Assembly: GCA_036725345.1 (NCBI GenBank)
Contig: DAIMEJ010000009.1
Coordinates: forward strand, 62,001-126,000
DNA length: 64,000 nt
Reading direction: 5' to 3'
Source: JAPLJU01 sp036725345
GTDB lineage: Bacteria; Desulfobacterota; Syntrophia; Syntrophales; UBA2192
The translations under genes and the position numbers were made by a program. Of the stretch, positions 33,088-42,086 are shown one piece after another. The notes beneath the pieces were generated by a model. The model had not been told where the DNA came from. It was given only the letters and a program-made list of their open reading frames with translations, and searched no databases. The number at the start of each line of letters is the position of its first letter. Within the stretch, counting starts at the first letter, position 1.

Positions 33088-34329
33088 TTGAAGCGCAGGG
33101 TGGTCATAACGGGGCTCGGCACGGTGAATCCGCTGGGCAACAGCGTCCGCGATGCCTGGGGGGCCCTGTGCGCCGGCCGGTCCGGCATCTCGCCCATCAC
33201 CAAGTTTGATGCGGCCGACTTCCAGACCCGAATCGCGGGAGAGCTGAAGCACTTCGACGCCCTACAGTTCGTCAACAAGAAGGAGCGCCGCCGCTACGAC
33301 GATTTTATCATTTACGCCCTGGCCGGCGCCGAGATGGCCCTGGCCGACGCCGGGCTTTCCATCGGAGACGGAACGGCGGAGCGAACGGGTGTCATCGTCG
33401 GGTCGGGCATCGGCGGCCTGGCAACGATCGAAAAATTGAAGGAAACATTGCAGCGGCAGGGACCGGGGAAACTCTCCCCTTTTGCCGTTCCGTCGGTCCT
33501 CGCAAATCTCGCCGCCGGTCACGTTTCGATTCGTTTCGGGGCAAAGGGACCCATCAACTGCACCGTGACGGCCTGCGCGGCGGGCACCAACGCCATCGGC
33601 GAAGCCCTCTGGATCATCCAGCGCGGGCACGCCGATGCGATGATTGCCGGCGGCACGGAAGCCGCCATCTGCCCGCTGACGATAGCCGGCTTTAACGCCA
33701 TGCGGGCGCTTTCGGTAAGAAACGATTTGCCTGAAGCGGCCAGCCGGCCCTTCGACCGGGATCGTGACGGCTTTGTCATCGGGGAAGGCTGCGGGATCCT
33801 GATCCTGGAGGAACTGGGTGAGGCCCTGAAGAGGGGTGCACGGATCTACGCGGAGATCGCGGGTTTCGGCCTGACCAGCGACGCCTTCCACATGGCCGCG
33901 CCGCCTCCGGGTCACGAGGGGGCCGCCAGATCCATGCGGCTCGCCCTGCAGGATGCCGGGATGGCACCCGAAGAGATCGACTACATCAACGCCCACGGGA
34001 CTTCGACGCCGCTCAACGATCTCTACGAGACGCAGGCCATCAAGGCGGTCTTTGGTCCCCATAGCCGGAACCTCCTGGTGAGTTCCACGAAGTCCATGAC
34101 GGGACATCTCCTGGGCGGGGCCGGGGGGGTGGAGGCCATTGTGTGCGCCATGGCGATCCAAGACGGCGTGATACCGCCGACAATCAACCTGGACCACCCG
34201 GACGCGGGGTGTGACCTCGACTATGTTCCCCACCGGTCGAGAAAGCGCGAGGTCCGGGCGGCGCTATCCAACACCTTCGGGTTCGGCGGCGTGAACGCCG
34301 TCCTTCTTTTCAGAAAATTCACGGGGTAG
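33088..34329 (+). CDS. fabF: 3-oxoacyl-ACP synthase II
   Basis: Condensing enzyme that elongates acyl-ACP with malonyl-ACP (413 aa). The Cys-His-His triad appears in TVTACAAGTNAIG, NAHGTSTPLND and STKSMTGHLLGGAGG. The start is TTG (MKRRVVITGLGTVNPLG) with a GGGGAAAG site. It follows acpP by 19 bases; rpiB follows by 10. Confidence 0.97.
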   Translation: MKRRVVITGLGTVNPLGNSVRDAWGALCAGRSGISPITKFDAADFQTRIAGELKHFDALQFVNKKERRRYDDFIIYALAGAEMALADAGLSIGDGTAERTGVIVGSGIGGLATIEKLKETLQRQGPGKLSPFAVPSVLANLAAGHVSIRFGAKGPINCTVTACAAGTNAIGEALWIIQRGHADAMIAGGTEAAICPLTIAGFNAMRALSVRNDLPEAASRPFDRDRDGFVIGEGCGILILEELGEALKRGARIYAEIAGFGLTSDAFHMAAPPPGHEGAARSMRLALQDAGMAPEEIDYINAHGTSTPLNDLYETQAIKAVFGPHSRNLLVSSTKSMTGHLLGGAGGVEAIVCAMAIQDGVIPPTINLDHPDAGCDLDYVPHRSRKREVRAALSNTFGFGGVNAVLLFRKFTG

Positions 34330-34339
34330 AGACAGGGCC

Positions 34340-34795
34340 ATGAAAATCGTGATAGGGTCGGATCACGCGGGGCTTTCTCTCAAGGAAGAACTCAAAGAAT
34401 TCCTGGGGACCATCGGCATACGGGCCCACGACGTGGGGACACACAGCGACCAGGCATCGGATTACCCCGACTACGCCGCGAAGGTGGCCGAGGCGGTCTC
34501 CACGGGGCAGTTCCAGAGAGGGATCCTCGTCTGCGGTTCCGGCGTCGGCATGGCCATCGCGGCCAACAAGTTCCCCAACATCAGGGCCGCCGTCTGCCTC
34601 GACGAGGAAACGGCGCGCTTCAGCCGGTGCCACAACGACACCAATGTCATCGCCTTTGCGGGGCGAAGAACGGATACGGAGACCGCCCAGAGAATTTTGA
34701 AGACATGGCTGGAGACGGAATTCGAGGGGGGCCGCCATAAAGCCCGCCTGGACAAGATCCGGGACATCGAGCGGCGTCTCAGCGGGAAGTATTAG
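34340..34795 (+). CDS. rpiB: Ribose-5-phosphate isomerase B
   Basis: RpiB (151 aa) interconverts ribose-5- and ribulose-5-phosphate. Opening IVIGSDHAGLSLKEEL, the catalytic Cys loop VCGSGVGMAIAANK and the conserved RAAVCLDEETA are present. It lies between fabF and glyA and feeds pentose-phosphate for nucleotide, riboflavin and one-carbon metabolism. Confidence 0.96.
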   Translation: MKIVIGSDHAGLSLKEELKEFLGTIGIRAHDVGTHSDQASDYPDYAAKVAEAVSTGQFQRGILVCGSGVGMAIAANKFPNIRAAVCLDEETARFSRCHNDTNVIAFAGRRTDTETAQRILKTWLETEFEGGRHKARLDKIRDIERRLSGKY

Positions 34796-34820
34796 ACGAA
34801 AGAGGAGGAATCACCACGAT

Positions 34821-36083
34821 ATGTCCATATTAAAGAAAATCGACCCCGAAGTCGCAGAGGCCATCTGGCAGGAAACCAAAAGACAGGCGGAGAAGCTCGA
34901 GCTCATCCCCTCCGAGAATTTCGTGGATGAAGCGGTCCTCGAGGCCCAGGGCTGCATCATGACCAACAAGTACGCCGAGGGCTATCCGGGAAAGAGATAT
35001 TACTACGGCTGCGAGTATGTCGATGTCGTCGAGGCGCTGGCCATCGATCGGTGCAAGAAGCTCTTCGGTTGCGGCCACGCCAACGTCCAGCCCCATTCCG
35101 GGACGCAGGCCAACATGGCCGTCTACTTCGCCACCCTGCAGCCCGGGGACACCATCCTCGGCATGAACCTCGCGCACGGCGGTCATCTCTCCCACGGAAG
35201 CCCCGCTAATTTCTCGGGACGGCTCTACAAAGTCGTCCACTACGGGGTCGACCGCAAAACCGAGACCATCGACTTCAACGAGGTGGAGTCCCAGGCCAAG
35301 AAACACCGACCCAAGATCATCGTCGTGGGGGCAAGCGCCTATCCCCGGACGATCCCCTTCGAACCCTTCCGGGCGATCGCGGACCAGGTGGGGGCCGTGG
35401 TCATGGCCGACATCGCCCACATCGCGGGCATGGTGGCCGTGGGCATCCACCCCACGCCGGTCCCCCACTGCGAGTTCGTGACGACGACAACCCATAAAAC
35501 CCTCCGGGGTCCGCGGGGCGGTCTCATCATGTGCCGGAATGATTATATTAAGATTCTGGACAGCCGTGTCTTCCCCGGGAGCCAGGGCGGCCCGCTCATG
35601 CACATCATCGCCGCCAAGGCCGTGGCCCTGAAGGAAGCCCTGACGGAGGAGTTCAGGACTTATCAGCACCAGTTGGTTCGAAATGCCAGGGTCCTGGCCG
35701 AAACCCTGATCGCCGAGGGTTTCCGCCTGGTCTCCGGCGGAACGGACAACCACCTCATGCTCATCGACGTATCGGGCAAGGGGATCACGGGCCTGGAGGG
35801 CGGTGCGGCCCTGGACAAGGCGGGGATTACCGCCAACATGAACATGATCCCCTTCGACACGAAGGGCCCCCAGGTGACCAGCGGCGTCCGGATCGGGACA
35901 CCGGCCATCACCACCCGGGGGATGAAGGAAGAAGAGATGAAAGCCGTCGGCCGGATGATCGCCCACGTCCTGAAGGACGTGAAGGACGAACGCCGCCAGA
36001 AGGAGGTGCGGGAGCAGGTCCGCCTTCTCTGCGAGAAGTTTCCCCTTTACAGGGACCGGATCCTCCGCCACCAGGAACCATGA
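34821..36083 (+). CDS. glyA: Serine hydroxymethyltransferase
   Basis: PLP enzyme that interconverts serine and glycine with transfer of C1 to tetrahydrofolate (420 aa). The PLP lysine lies in TTTHKTLRGPRGG; LIPSENFVDEAV and GYPGKRYYYGCEYVD are family signatures. AGGAGG precedes the ATG. The stop overlaps the dCMP deaminase start (ATGA), linking C1 supply to dTMP synthesis. Confidence 0.98.
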   Translation: MSILKKIDPEVAEAIWQETKRQAEKLELIPSENFVDEAVLEAQGCIMTNKYAEGYPGKRYYYGCEYVDVVEALAIDRCKKLFGCGHANVQPHSGTQANMAVYFATLQPGDTILGMNLAHGGHLSHGSPANFSGRLYKVVHYGVDRKTETIDFNEVESQAKKHRPKIIVVGASAYPRTIPFEPFRAIADQVGAVVMADIAHIAGMVAVGIHPTPVPHCEFVTTTTHKTLRGPRGGLIMCRNDYIKILDSRVFPGSQGGPLMHIIAAKAVALKEALTEEFRTYQHQLVRNARVLAETLIAEGFRLVSGGTDNHLMLIDVSGKGITGLEGGAALDKAGITANMNMIPFDTKGPQVTSGVRIGTPAITTRGMKEEEMKAVGRMIAHVLKDVKDERRQKEVREQVRLLCEKFPLYRDRILRHQEP

Positions 36084-36574
36084 GCCGGAAAACAGACGTC
36101 AGCATCAAGAAGATCGCCAAACCCGTAACGACGAAGGTCCGCCCGAGCTGGGACGAGTACTTCATGGACATCGTGGCGCTCGTGGCCCGGCGGTCCACAT
36201 GCTTGAGACGCGACGTCGGCGCCGTCATCGTCAAGGACAAACGGCTCCTCACGACGGGGTATAACGGGGCGCCCAGCGGGCTTCGCCACTGCCTGGAGAC
36301 GGGCTGCCTGAGGGAGCAGATGAACATTTCTTCGGGGGAGCGCCACGAACTCTGCCGGGGTCTCCACGCGGAGCAGAACGCCATCATCCAGGCCGCCGTC
36401 CACGGCGTGAGCATCAAGGGAGCGACGCTCTACTGCACCAGCCACCCCTGCGCAATCTGCCTGAAGATGATCATCAACGCCGGTATCACCACCATCGTTT
36501 ACCGGGAAGGATACAGCGACAGACTGGCCGGGCAGATGCTCGAGGAAACCGGCATCGAGGCAAAGAAACTATGA
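36080..36574 (+). CDS. Deoxycytidylate deaminase (ComEB-type)
   Basis: A 164-residue zinc deaminase of the dCMP deaminase/ComEB family, converting dCMP to dUMP. The zinc/catalytic motifs are GLHAEQNAIIQA and CTSHPCAICLKM, with a long insert between (CLETGCLREQMNIS). It overlaps glyA and nrdR by ATGA at both ends. This gene before nrdR is usual in Desulfobacterota; ribD, the other deaminase-fold gene expected nearby, is absent. Confidence 0.92.
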   Translation: MSRKTDVSIKKIAKPVTTKVRPSWDEYFMDIVALVARRSTCLRRDVGAVIVKDKRLLTTGYNGAPSGLRHCLETGCLREQMNISSGERHELCRGLHAEQNAIIQAAVHGVSIKGATLYCTSHPCAICLKMIINAGITTIVYREGYSDRLAGQMLEETGIEAKKL

Positions 36575-37098
36575 AGTGTCCTTTCTGCGCCAACCCCGCG
36601 AACAAGGTGATCGACTCCCGCATCAGCAAGGAGGGAAACGCCATCCGTCGCCGCAGGGAGTGCCTCGGCTGCGGCAAGCGGTTCACCACCTACGAATTCG
36701 TCGAGGAAGTCCTCCCCGTCGTCGTCAAGAAGGACGGCCGGCGCGAGTCCTTCGACCGGACCAAGATTCTGTCGGGAATCAAGAAGGCCTGTGAAAAGCG
36801 GCCGATCAGCATGGACGCCATCGAGGCCGCCGTGGATCGGATCGAACAGGCTTGCCAGGAATCCCAGGTCAAAGAGATCCCCTCCTCCTTCATCGGCGAG
36901 CGCGTCATGGCGGAGCTTCACAACCTCGACAAGGTGGCCTATGTCCGTTTCGCCTCGGTTTACCGTCAGTTCCGCGACGCCACGGAGTTCCTCGAAGAGC
37001 TGAAGGGGATCCTGAACCTCAAGGAGGACAAGGGCGAAAACAAGACACGCGCCGAGAAACCGGCAGAGGAAAAGAATTCCCGTCGAAGCTCGGGGTAA
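36571..37098 (+). CDS. nrdR: Transcriptional repressor NrdR
   Basis: NrdR (175 aa) represses ribonucleotide reductase genes by sensing ATP/dATP. The zinc finger CPFCANPANKVIDSR...CLGCGKRF is followed by the ATP-cone domain (VVVKKDGRRESFDRTKIL). The C-terminal lysine/glutamate-rich tail (about 20 residues) exceeds the typical length. It overlaps the deaminase by ATGA; riboflavin synthase follows after 4 bases. Confidence 0.96.
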   Translation: MKCPFCANPANKVIDSRISKEGNAIRRRRECLGCGKRFTTYEFVEEVLPVVVKKDGRRESFDRTKILSGIKKACEKRPISMDAIEAAVDRIEQACQESQVKEIPSSFIGERVMAELHNLDKVAYVRFASVYRQFRDATEFLEELKGILNLKEDKGENKTRAEKPAEEKNSRRSSG

Positions 37099-37102
37099 AG
37101 CC

Positions 37103-37738
37103 ATGTTCACAGGCATCATCCAGGGATTGGGCACGGTCAGGCGAATGACCCGCAAGGGTCAGGACGCCGTCATGGGCGTGGAAACGGCGGTTCCCCTGAA
37201 CGATCTGAAGGAGGGGGACAGTATCGCCGTCAACGGCGCGTGCCTCACGATTACGTCGATTTCCGGCCAGGCCTTCACCGCCGACGTGTCCGCCGAAACG
37301 CTCGCGAGGACGAATCTGCAATCCCTGAAGGTCGGGGAGCGGGTCAACCTGGAAAAGGCCCTCCGGCTCGCGGATTTCCTCGGGGGGCATATCGTCCTCG
37401 GGCACATCGACGGTCCGGGCAGGATTGTCGAGAGGACCCCGAAGGCGGGTTCCATCGTCCTGGGGGTGGTGGTGGAGGAGGGACTGGGACGTTACATTGT
37501 GGAAAAAGGATCCATCGCCGTCGACGGGATCAGCCTGACGGTCAACCGTTTTGCGAAAGACCGGTTTTATGTTAATATCATCCCGCACACGATAGAGAAC
37601 ACCACCCTGTCGTTCAAAAGGGCGGGGGATTCCGTCAACATCGAGACGGATATTCTCGGGAAATACGTGGAGAAGCTCCTCCGGCCCGGGGGGCGCATCG
37701 ACATGGATTTTCTCCGCGAACACGGATTTGTAAAGTAG
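37103..37738 (+). CDS. ribE: Riboflavin synthase subunit alpha
   Basis: Dismutates two 6,7-dimethyl-8-ribityllumazines to riboflavin (211 aa). The two lumazine-binding repeats begin MFTGIIQGLGTV and GHIVLGHIDGPGRI. It is followed by ribBA after a 171-base gap that contains a palindromic repeat, and preceded directly by nrdR rather than ribD. Confidence 0.96.
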   Translation: MFTGIIQGLGTVRRMTRKGQDAVMGVETAVPLNDLKEGDSIAVNGACLTITSISGQAFTADVSAETLARTNLQSLKVGERVNLEKALRLADFLGGHIVLGHIDGPGRIVERTPKAGSIVLGVVVEEGLGRYIVEKGSIAVDGISLTVNRFAKDRFYVNIIPHTIENTTLSFKRAGDSVNIETDILGKYVEKLLRPGGRIDMDFLREHGFVK

Positions 37739-37770
37739 GAGCAAGAAGATACTCTAACAAACAGGTTTAA

Positions 37771-37893
37771 CGGCTGTTCAAAAATGGCCGGTTGCAAGGC
37801 CCCCGAATGCCCGAGGAGGGAGGCGTACTTTGTGCGTACGTTGACCGACGAGGGCGGAGGGAAACGCAGCAGATGGGCGTTTTTCAACAGCCG
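37771..37893. repeat. Palindromic dispersed repeat in the rib operon
   Basis: A 123-base element whose ends are near-perfect inverted repeats: CGGCTGTTCAAAAA (37771-37784) and TTTTTCAACAGCCG (37880-37893), 13 of 14 complementary. Its centre has a CGTAC/GTACG hairpin (around 37823-37841), and the right half carries GCAGATGGGCGTTTTTC. This architecture matches a short palindromic repeat family I recognise from deltaproteobacterial intergenic regions. It has no gene. It lies 17 bases before ribBA and may act as an RNA hairpin or be a non-autonomous mobile repeat. Confidence 0.75.
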
Positions 37894-37909
37894 CTCAGAA
37901 GGATAAGAT

Positions 37910-39112
37910 ATGGCAACCAGCAAAATCGAAGACGCAATCGAGGACATTCGAAACGGCAAAATGATCATTCTCGTCGACGACGAGGACCGGGAGAACGAGG
38001 GGGACCTCTGCATGGCCTCGGAGTTCGTCACCCCCGAGGCCATCAACTTCATGGCCAGGTACGGCCGAGGCCTGATCTGTCTCACCCTCAGTGACGAGTA
38101 CATGGAACGTCTGAAGATTCCCATGATGGTCTCGGACAACCAGTCCCGCTTCAAGACGGCCTTCACGGTGTCGATCGAGGCCAAGCGCGGCGTCACCACA
38201 GGCATTTCTGCCGCCGATCGGGCCACGACGGTCCGCACAGCCATCGCCGACGACGCGAAGCCCGAGGACATCGTTAGCCCCGGCCACGTTTTCCCGATCC
38301 TGGCCAAGAAGGGCGGCGTTCTCGTCCGGACGGGACAGACGGAAGGATCCGTGGATCTCGCGAGGCTGGCGGGACTGAAGTCCACGGGGGTCATCTGCGA
38401 GATCATGAACGACGACGGCACCATGGCCCGGATGCCCGACCTCGAAATCTTCGCTCAGCAGCACGGCCTGAAGATCGCCACCATCGCCGACCTCATCACC
38501 TACCGGATGAAGAACGAATCCCTGGTGCGAAGGGCCGCCACGGCGAAGCTGCCGACGGCCTACGGGGGCGAATTCAGGTTCATCGTCTATGAGAACGACG
38601 TCGACGAAATGAAACACGTCGCCCTCGTCAAAGGCGACATCAACCCCGATGACGCGGTGCTCGTGAGGGTTCATTCCGAGTGCCTGACAGGGGATGTCTT
38701 CGGATCCATGCGATGCGATTGCGGGGAACAGCTTCAGGCGGCCATGGAGATGGTCGCCAAGGAGGGCAAGGGCGTCATCGTTTACATGCACCAGGAGGGG
38801 CGGGGCATCGGCCTCGTCAACAAGGTCAAGGCCTATGAGCTTCAGGAACTCGGCAAGGACACGGTCGAGGCCAACCTCGAACTCGGCTTCAAGGAGGATC
38901 TGAGGGATTACGGGATCGGGGCCCAGATCCTCGTGGATCTGGGCGTGAGAAAGATCCGCCTTCTCACCAACAACCCCAAAAAGGTCGTCGGTCTCGAAGG
39001 TTACGGGATGACCATCGTGGAAAGGGTTCCCATCGAGATGCAGCCGAACAAGGTGAATGTGCGCTACCTGAAGACGAAAAAGGAAAAAATGGGGCACCTG
39101 TTAAAAATCTGA
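37910..39112 (+). CDS. ribBA: Bifunctional DHBP synthase / GTP cyclohydrolase II
   Basis: A 400-residue fusion making both riboflavin precursors. About residues 1-200 are 3,4-dihydroxy-2-butanone-4-phosphate synthase (VDDEDRENEGDLCMA; ATTVRTAI). About 205-400 are GTP cyclohydrolase II, with zinc ligands C-x10-C-x-C in ECLTGDVFGSMRCDCGEQ and the GRGIGLVNK loop. It lies between the palindromic repeat and ribH. No FMN riboswitch is recognisable upstream. Confidence 0.96.
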   Translation: MATSKIEDAIEDIRNGKMIILVDDEDRENEGDLCMASEFVTPEAINFMARYGRGLICLTLSDEYMERLKIPMMVSDNQSRFKTAFTVSIEAKRGVTTGISAADRATTVRTAIADDAKPEDIVSPGHVFPILAKKGGVLVRTGQTEGSVDLARLAGLKSTGVICEIMNDDGTMARMPDLEIFAQQHGLKIATIADLITYRMKNESLVRRAATAKLPTAYGGEFRFIVYENDVDEMKHVALVKGDINPDDAVLVRVHSECLTGDVFGSMRCDCGEQLQAAMEMVAKEGKGVIVYMHQEGRGIGLVNKVKAYELQELGKDTVEANLELGFKEDLRDYGIGAQILVDLGVRKIRLLTNNPKKVVGLEGYGMTIVERVPIEMQPNKVNVRYLKTKKEKMGHLLKI

Positions 39113-39127
39113 GGCAGGAGAATAATT

Positions 39128-39595
39128 ATGGGCAAAGTCATAGAGGGGAAAATTTTAGCCAAGGGGATGCGGTTCGGGATCGTGGCCAGCCGCTTCAACG
39201 ATTTCATCTCGGCGAAACTGATCGAGGGAGCCCTGGACGCCCTGACAAGGGCCGGCGCCGATGACAAGGACATCACGGTCGCGAAGGTGCCGGGCGCTTT
39301 CGAGATCCCCCTGGCGGCGAAGCGGATGGCCCGCACGGGCAAGGTGGACGCCGTCATCTGCCTGGGGGCCGTGATACGGGGCGCCACGCCTCACTTCGAA
39401 TACATCAGCGCGGAGGTGTCCAAGGGAATCGCCACCGTGGCCCTCGAGACGGAAGTGCCCGTTGTCTTCGGTGTCATCACGACCGACACCATCGAACAGG
39501 CCATCGAGCGGGCCGGGACGAAGTCCGGGAACAAGGGTTTCGACGCCGCCCTGTCGGCCGTCGAGATGGTGGATCTCTTCAGAAAGATGAAATAG
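39128..39595 (+). CDS. ribH: 6,7-dimethyl-8-ribityllumazine synthase
   Basis: Joins the ribBA product with the ribityl pyrimidine to form lumazine (155 aa). FGIVASRFNDFI, the conserved GAFEIPLAAKRMA and the catalytic-His segment GAVIRGATPHFEYI are present. It follows ribBA by 15 bases. Subunits form icosahedral shells in other bacteria. Confidence 0.97.
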   Translation: MGKVIEGKILAKGMRFGIVASRFNDFISAKLIEGALDALTRAGADDKDITVAKVPGAFEIPLAAKRMARTGKVDAVICLGAVIRGATPHFEYISAEVSKGIATVALETEVPVVFGVITTDTIEQAIERAGTKSGNKGFDAALSAVEMVDLFRKMK

Positions 39596-39644
39596 GATGA
39601 CGGTCCCGGCAGGACGCACCCGCCCTGTCACGATCAACATCACG

Positions 39645-39682
39645 GATCCGCGGAGCATCCCGCCGAAGCACCTCCGCGGATC
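39645..39682. promoter_or_regulatory. Inverted repeat upstream of nusB
   Basis: Arms GATCCGCGGAG (39645-39655) and CTCCGCGGATC (39672-39682) are perfect over 11 bases with a 16-base spacer, in the 102-base ribH-nusB gap and 15 bases before the nusB ATG. No T-run follows. It could be an operator or an RNA hairpin over the nusB leader. Confidence 0.5.
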
Positions 39683-39697
39683 GAGCCGGATAAAACG

Positions 39698-40153
39698 ATG
39701 CGCCGCAGACGGAAGGCAAGGGAAATTGCCTTGCAGGTTCTTTATCAGATCGATGTCCTGAACATTGACGCCGGTGAAGCTGTGGACCTTTTCTGGAGTC
39801 ATTTCAGCGGACCCGAGGAAGCCAGAAAATACTCCACCGAACTCATCGAGGGAACCTGCAGCCACCGGGAGGAAATCGACCGGCTCATCTGCAGCTGCTC
39901 CGAGAACTGGTCTCTCGAACGGATGGCCCGTGTCGACAGGAATATCCTCCGGCTGGCCGTTTACGAGCTTCTGTACTGCCGGAACGTTCCGCCGAAAGTG
40001 ACCCTGAACGAAGCGATTGATCTCGGGAAGGATTACGGCTCGGAAAACTCGGGTTCTTTCATCAACGGCATCCTCGACGCCCTCTACGCAAAGATACGCG
40101 GTCCGCATGCAGATCAAGATATCAACGGAGCCCCTGGACATCCTGAGTCCTGA
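39698..40153 (+). CDS. nusB: Transcription antitermination factor NusB
   Basis: NusB (151 aa) works with S10 (NusE) on rRNA-operon antitermination. The all-helical fold is recognisable by RRKAREIALQVLYQID and the C-terminal NEAIDLGKDYGSENSGSFINGILD. It is the usual last gene of the rib-nusB cluster; the next gene starts inside its last 47 bases. Confidence 0.95.
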   Translation: MRRRRKAREIALQVLYQIDVLNIDAGEAVDLFWSHFSGPEEARKYSTELIEGTCSHREEIDRLICSCSENWSLERMARVDRNILRLAVYELLYCRNVPPKVTLNEAIDLGKDYGSENSGSFINGILDALYAKIRGPHADQDINGAPGHPES

Positions 40154-40685
40154 GTGCTTGATGCTCGGTTTTTTCTCCGACGAGAGGCCCCCGCGAGGAC
40201 CCTGCGGTTTAGCGGACTGGCGTCTCAACGGCCTCGTCTCCCGTCTCCTGGCGGCAGGCTGGATTCATGGCGCCCTCCATGAAAATGTCATGATCGAGAC
40301 GGGCGGAAGAATGCCGCCGCCCTGGTTGATCCTCCACGGCCTGGGCCCCCTTCATGAACTCTCCTACGACAGGCTCCACCGGGCGGGCGCTCACCTCGCG
40401 AGAACCGCCATGGGCATCCGGTGCGGCGATCTCGCCCTGGATATACCGGCGGTCCCGCGGACGGATCTGGATATCACCCGGATGACGGAAGCCCTGGTCC
40501 GGGGGTTCTTCGACACGGCGCTCTCGGGAGCGCCCGACGCTGAAAAATCGCTCTGCCCCTGTATATGGACCGAGGAATCCTTCTTCCAGAAGGCGCTCCT
40601 CGGCCTCCACAGATACAAACTGAGTGTGCGGGACAGAATCCCCGTGGACATCCTCATCAAACGGAACCACCACCCCATGATCTGA
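40107..40685 (+). CDS. Peptidase M17 N-terminal-like domain protein
   Basis: A 192-residue protein that looks like the N-terminal, non-catalytic domain of leucyl aminopeptidases (M17): opening QIKISTEPLDILSPECLMLGF, then FSDERPPRGPCGLADWRLNG. The M17 catalytic domain is absent. The gene overlaps nusB by 47 bases in another frame; this start fits the family best, while an ATG at 40161 is possible. The role is unknown. Confidence 0.7.
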   Translation: MQIKISTEPLDILSPECLMLGFFSDERPPRGPCGLADWRLNGLVSRLLAAGWIHGALHENVMIETGGRMPPPWLILHGLGPLHELSYDRLHRAGAHLARTAMGIRCGDLALDIPAVPRTDLDITRMTEALVRGFFDTALSGAPDAEKSLCPCIWTEESFFQKALLGLHRYKLSVRDRIPVDILIKRNHHPMI

Positions 40686-40721
40686 AGTTCCGCCGCGGTC
40701 GGGCGCGGAAAGGTTTCCTCC

Positions 40722-42086
40722 ATGAAAATCATTATCGTTGGCGCCGGAGAGGTCGGGTACAACATCGCCGACGTCCTGTCCAAGGGGCAGGATGTCACGG
40801 TCATCGATCAGGATGAAAAAAGGCTTCAGGAGGTAGCGGAAAAACTCGACGTGCTCACCGTTCACGGAAAAGGGAGCAGCCCCCAGATCCTGAGAAAAGC
40901 GGGACTGGATTCAGCCGACATGGTCATCGCCGTCACGAACAGTGATGACACGAACATGGTGGCCTGCCTTCTTGCCTCCAGTCAGTCGAATGTCGCCTAC
41001 AAGGTGGCCCGGATCCGCAATCCCGAACTGGATGCGACATCCGCCATCTTCGACAGGGAGCACCTCAACATCGACCTCTGCATCAACCCGGAGCGCGAGG
41101 CGGTGAAAAACGCCCTGAATCTCATCGACTATCCCGGCGCCACGGAGATCATCGATTTCGTAGACGGCCGGGTCAAGCTGATCGGCTTTGTGGTCAACGA
41201 GGATTGCCCCGCCGTTGATAACAGCCTGCGGTCCATTCGCATGTTTTATCCGCAGATCAAGGCTCTGGTCACCTCCATCATCCGCAAGGAAAAACTGATA
41301 GAGCCGACGGGCAGCACAAGGATACTCGCGGGCGATTACGTCTTCGCGGTGACCGCCTCGGGCCAGCTGCGCGAGTTGCTCCAGGTATACGGCAAGAGCA
41401 GCGAGGCGCTGAAGCGGATCTTCATCATGGGCGGGGGAAACACGGGTTTCATGCTGGCGGAAGCGCTGCAAAAGCGCGGACTGCCGACGAAGCTCATCGA
41501 AAAGCGTCATGCAAGATGCGAGGATCTCGCCTCCCTGCTGGAGAAGGTGACGGTCCTGCACGGCGACGGGACGGACCAGGAACTCCTGAAGGAGGAGAAC
41601 ATCCAGGAAACGGACTGTTTCATCGCCGTCACCGACAACGAGGAGGCCAATATCCTCGGGGCCCTCCTGGCCAAGAGGCTTGGGGCAAAGAAATCCGTCG
41701 CCCTGATCAACCGCGTGGAGTACATGCCGCTCATCTCCACCGTCGGCATCGAAGGCGTCATCAACCCGAGGCACGCGGCCGTCAGCAAAATCCTGAACTA
41801 CGTCCGCAAGGGGAAGATCGTCTCGGCCACGCCCCTCCACGACGAACGCGTCGAGGCCTACGAGGCCATTGCGCTCGAAACAGCGGACATCACCGACCGG
41901 CCCATCAAGGACATCAAGTTCCCCCCGGGGACCATCGTCGGGGCGATCATACGAAAGGATGAAATTTTGATCCCCGACGGTGATTCCGTCATCCGTCCCG
42001 ACGACCACGTGATCATTTTTACCTTCCGATCGACCGTCCCGAAGCTGGAAAAAATGCTGACCGTCAAGCTGGACTATTTCGAATGA
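40722..42086 (+). CDS. trkA: Trk potassium uptake regulatory protein TrkA
   Basis: Cytosolic NAD-binding gating subunit of the Trk system (454 aa). It has two Rossmann domains (IIVGAGEVGYNIA near 3, FIMGGGNTGFMLAEA near 230), each followed by a TrkA-C ligand-binding domain. Its stop overlaps the trkH start by ATGA, as expected for subunits made together. Confidence 0.97.
   Translation: MKIIIVGAGEVGYNIADVLSKGQDVTVIDQDEKRLQEVAEKLDVLTVHGKGSSPQILRKAGLDSADMVIAVTNSDDTNMVACLLASSQSNVAYKVARIRNPELDATSAIFDREHLNIDLCINPEREAVKNALNLIDYPGATEIIDFVDGRVKLIGFVVNEDCPAVDNSLRSIRMFYPQIKALVTSIIRKEKLIEPTGSTRILAGDYVFAVTASGQLRELLQVYGKSSEALKRIFIMGGGNTGFMLAEALQKRGLPTKLIEKRHARCEDLASLLEKVTVLHGDGTDQELLKEENIQETDCFIAVTDNEEANILGALLAKRLGAKKSVALINRVEYMPLISTVGIEGVINPRHAAVSKILNYVRKGKIVSATPLHDERVEAYEAIALETADITDRPIKDIKFPPGTIVGAIIRKDEILIPDGDSVIRPDDHVIIFTFRSTVPKLEKMLTVKLDYFE

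Noticed and set aside
37739..37909. FMN riboswitch before ribBA
   Set aside because: The conserved FMN-riboswitch blocks (AGGGTGAAATTC-like and CCGACCGGCGGT-like) are absent; the gap is explained by a palindromic repeat.
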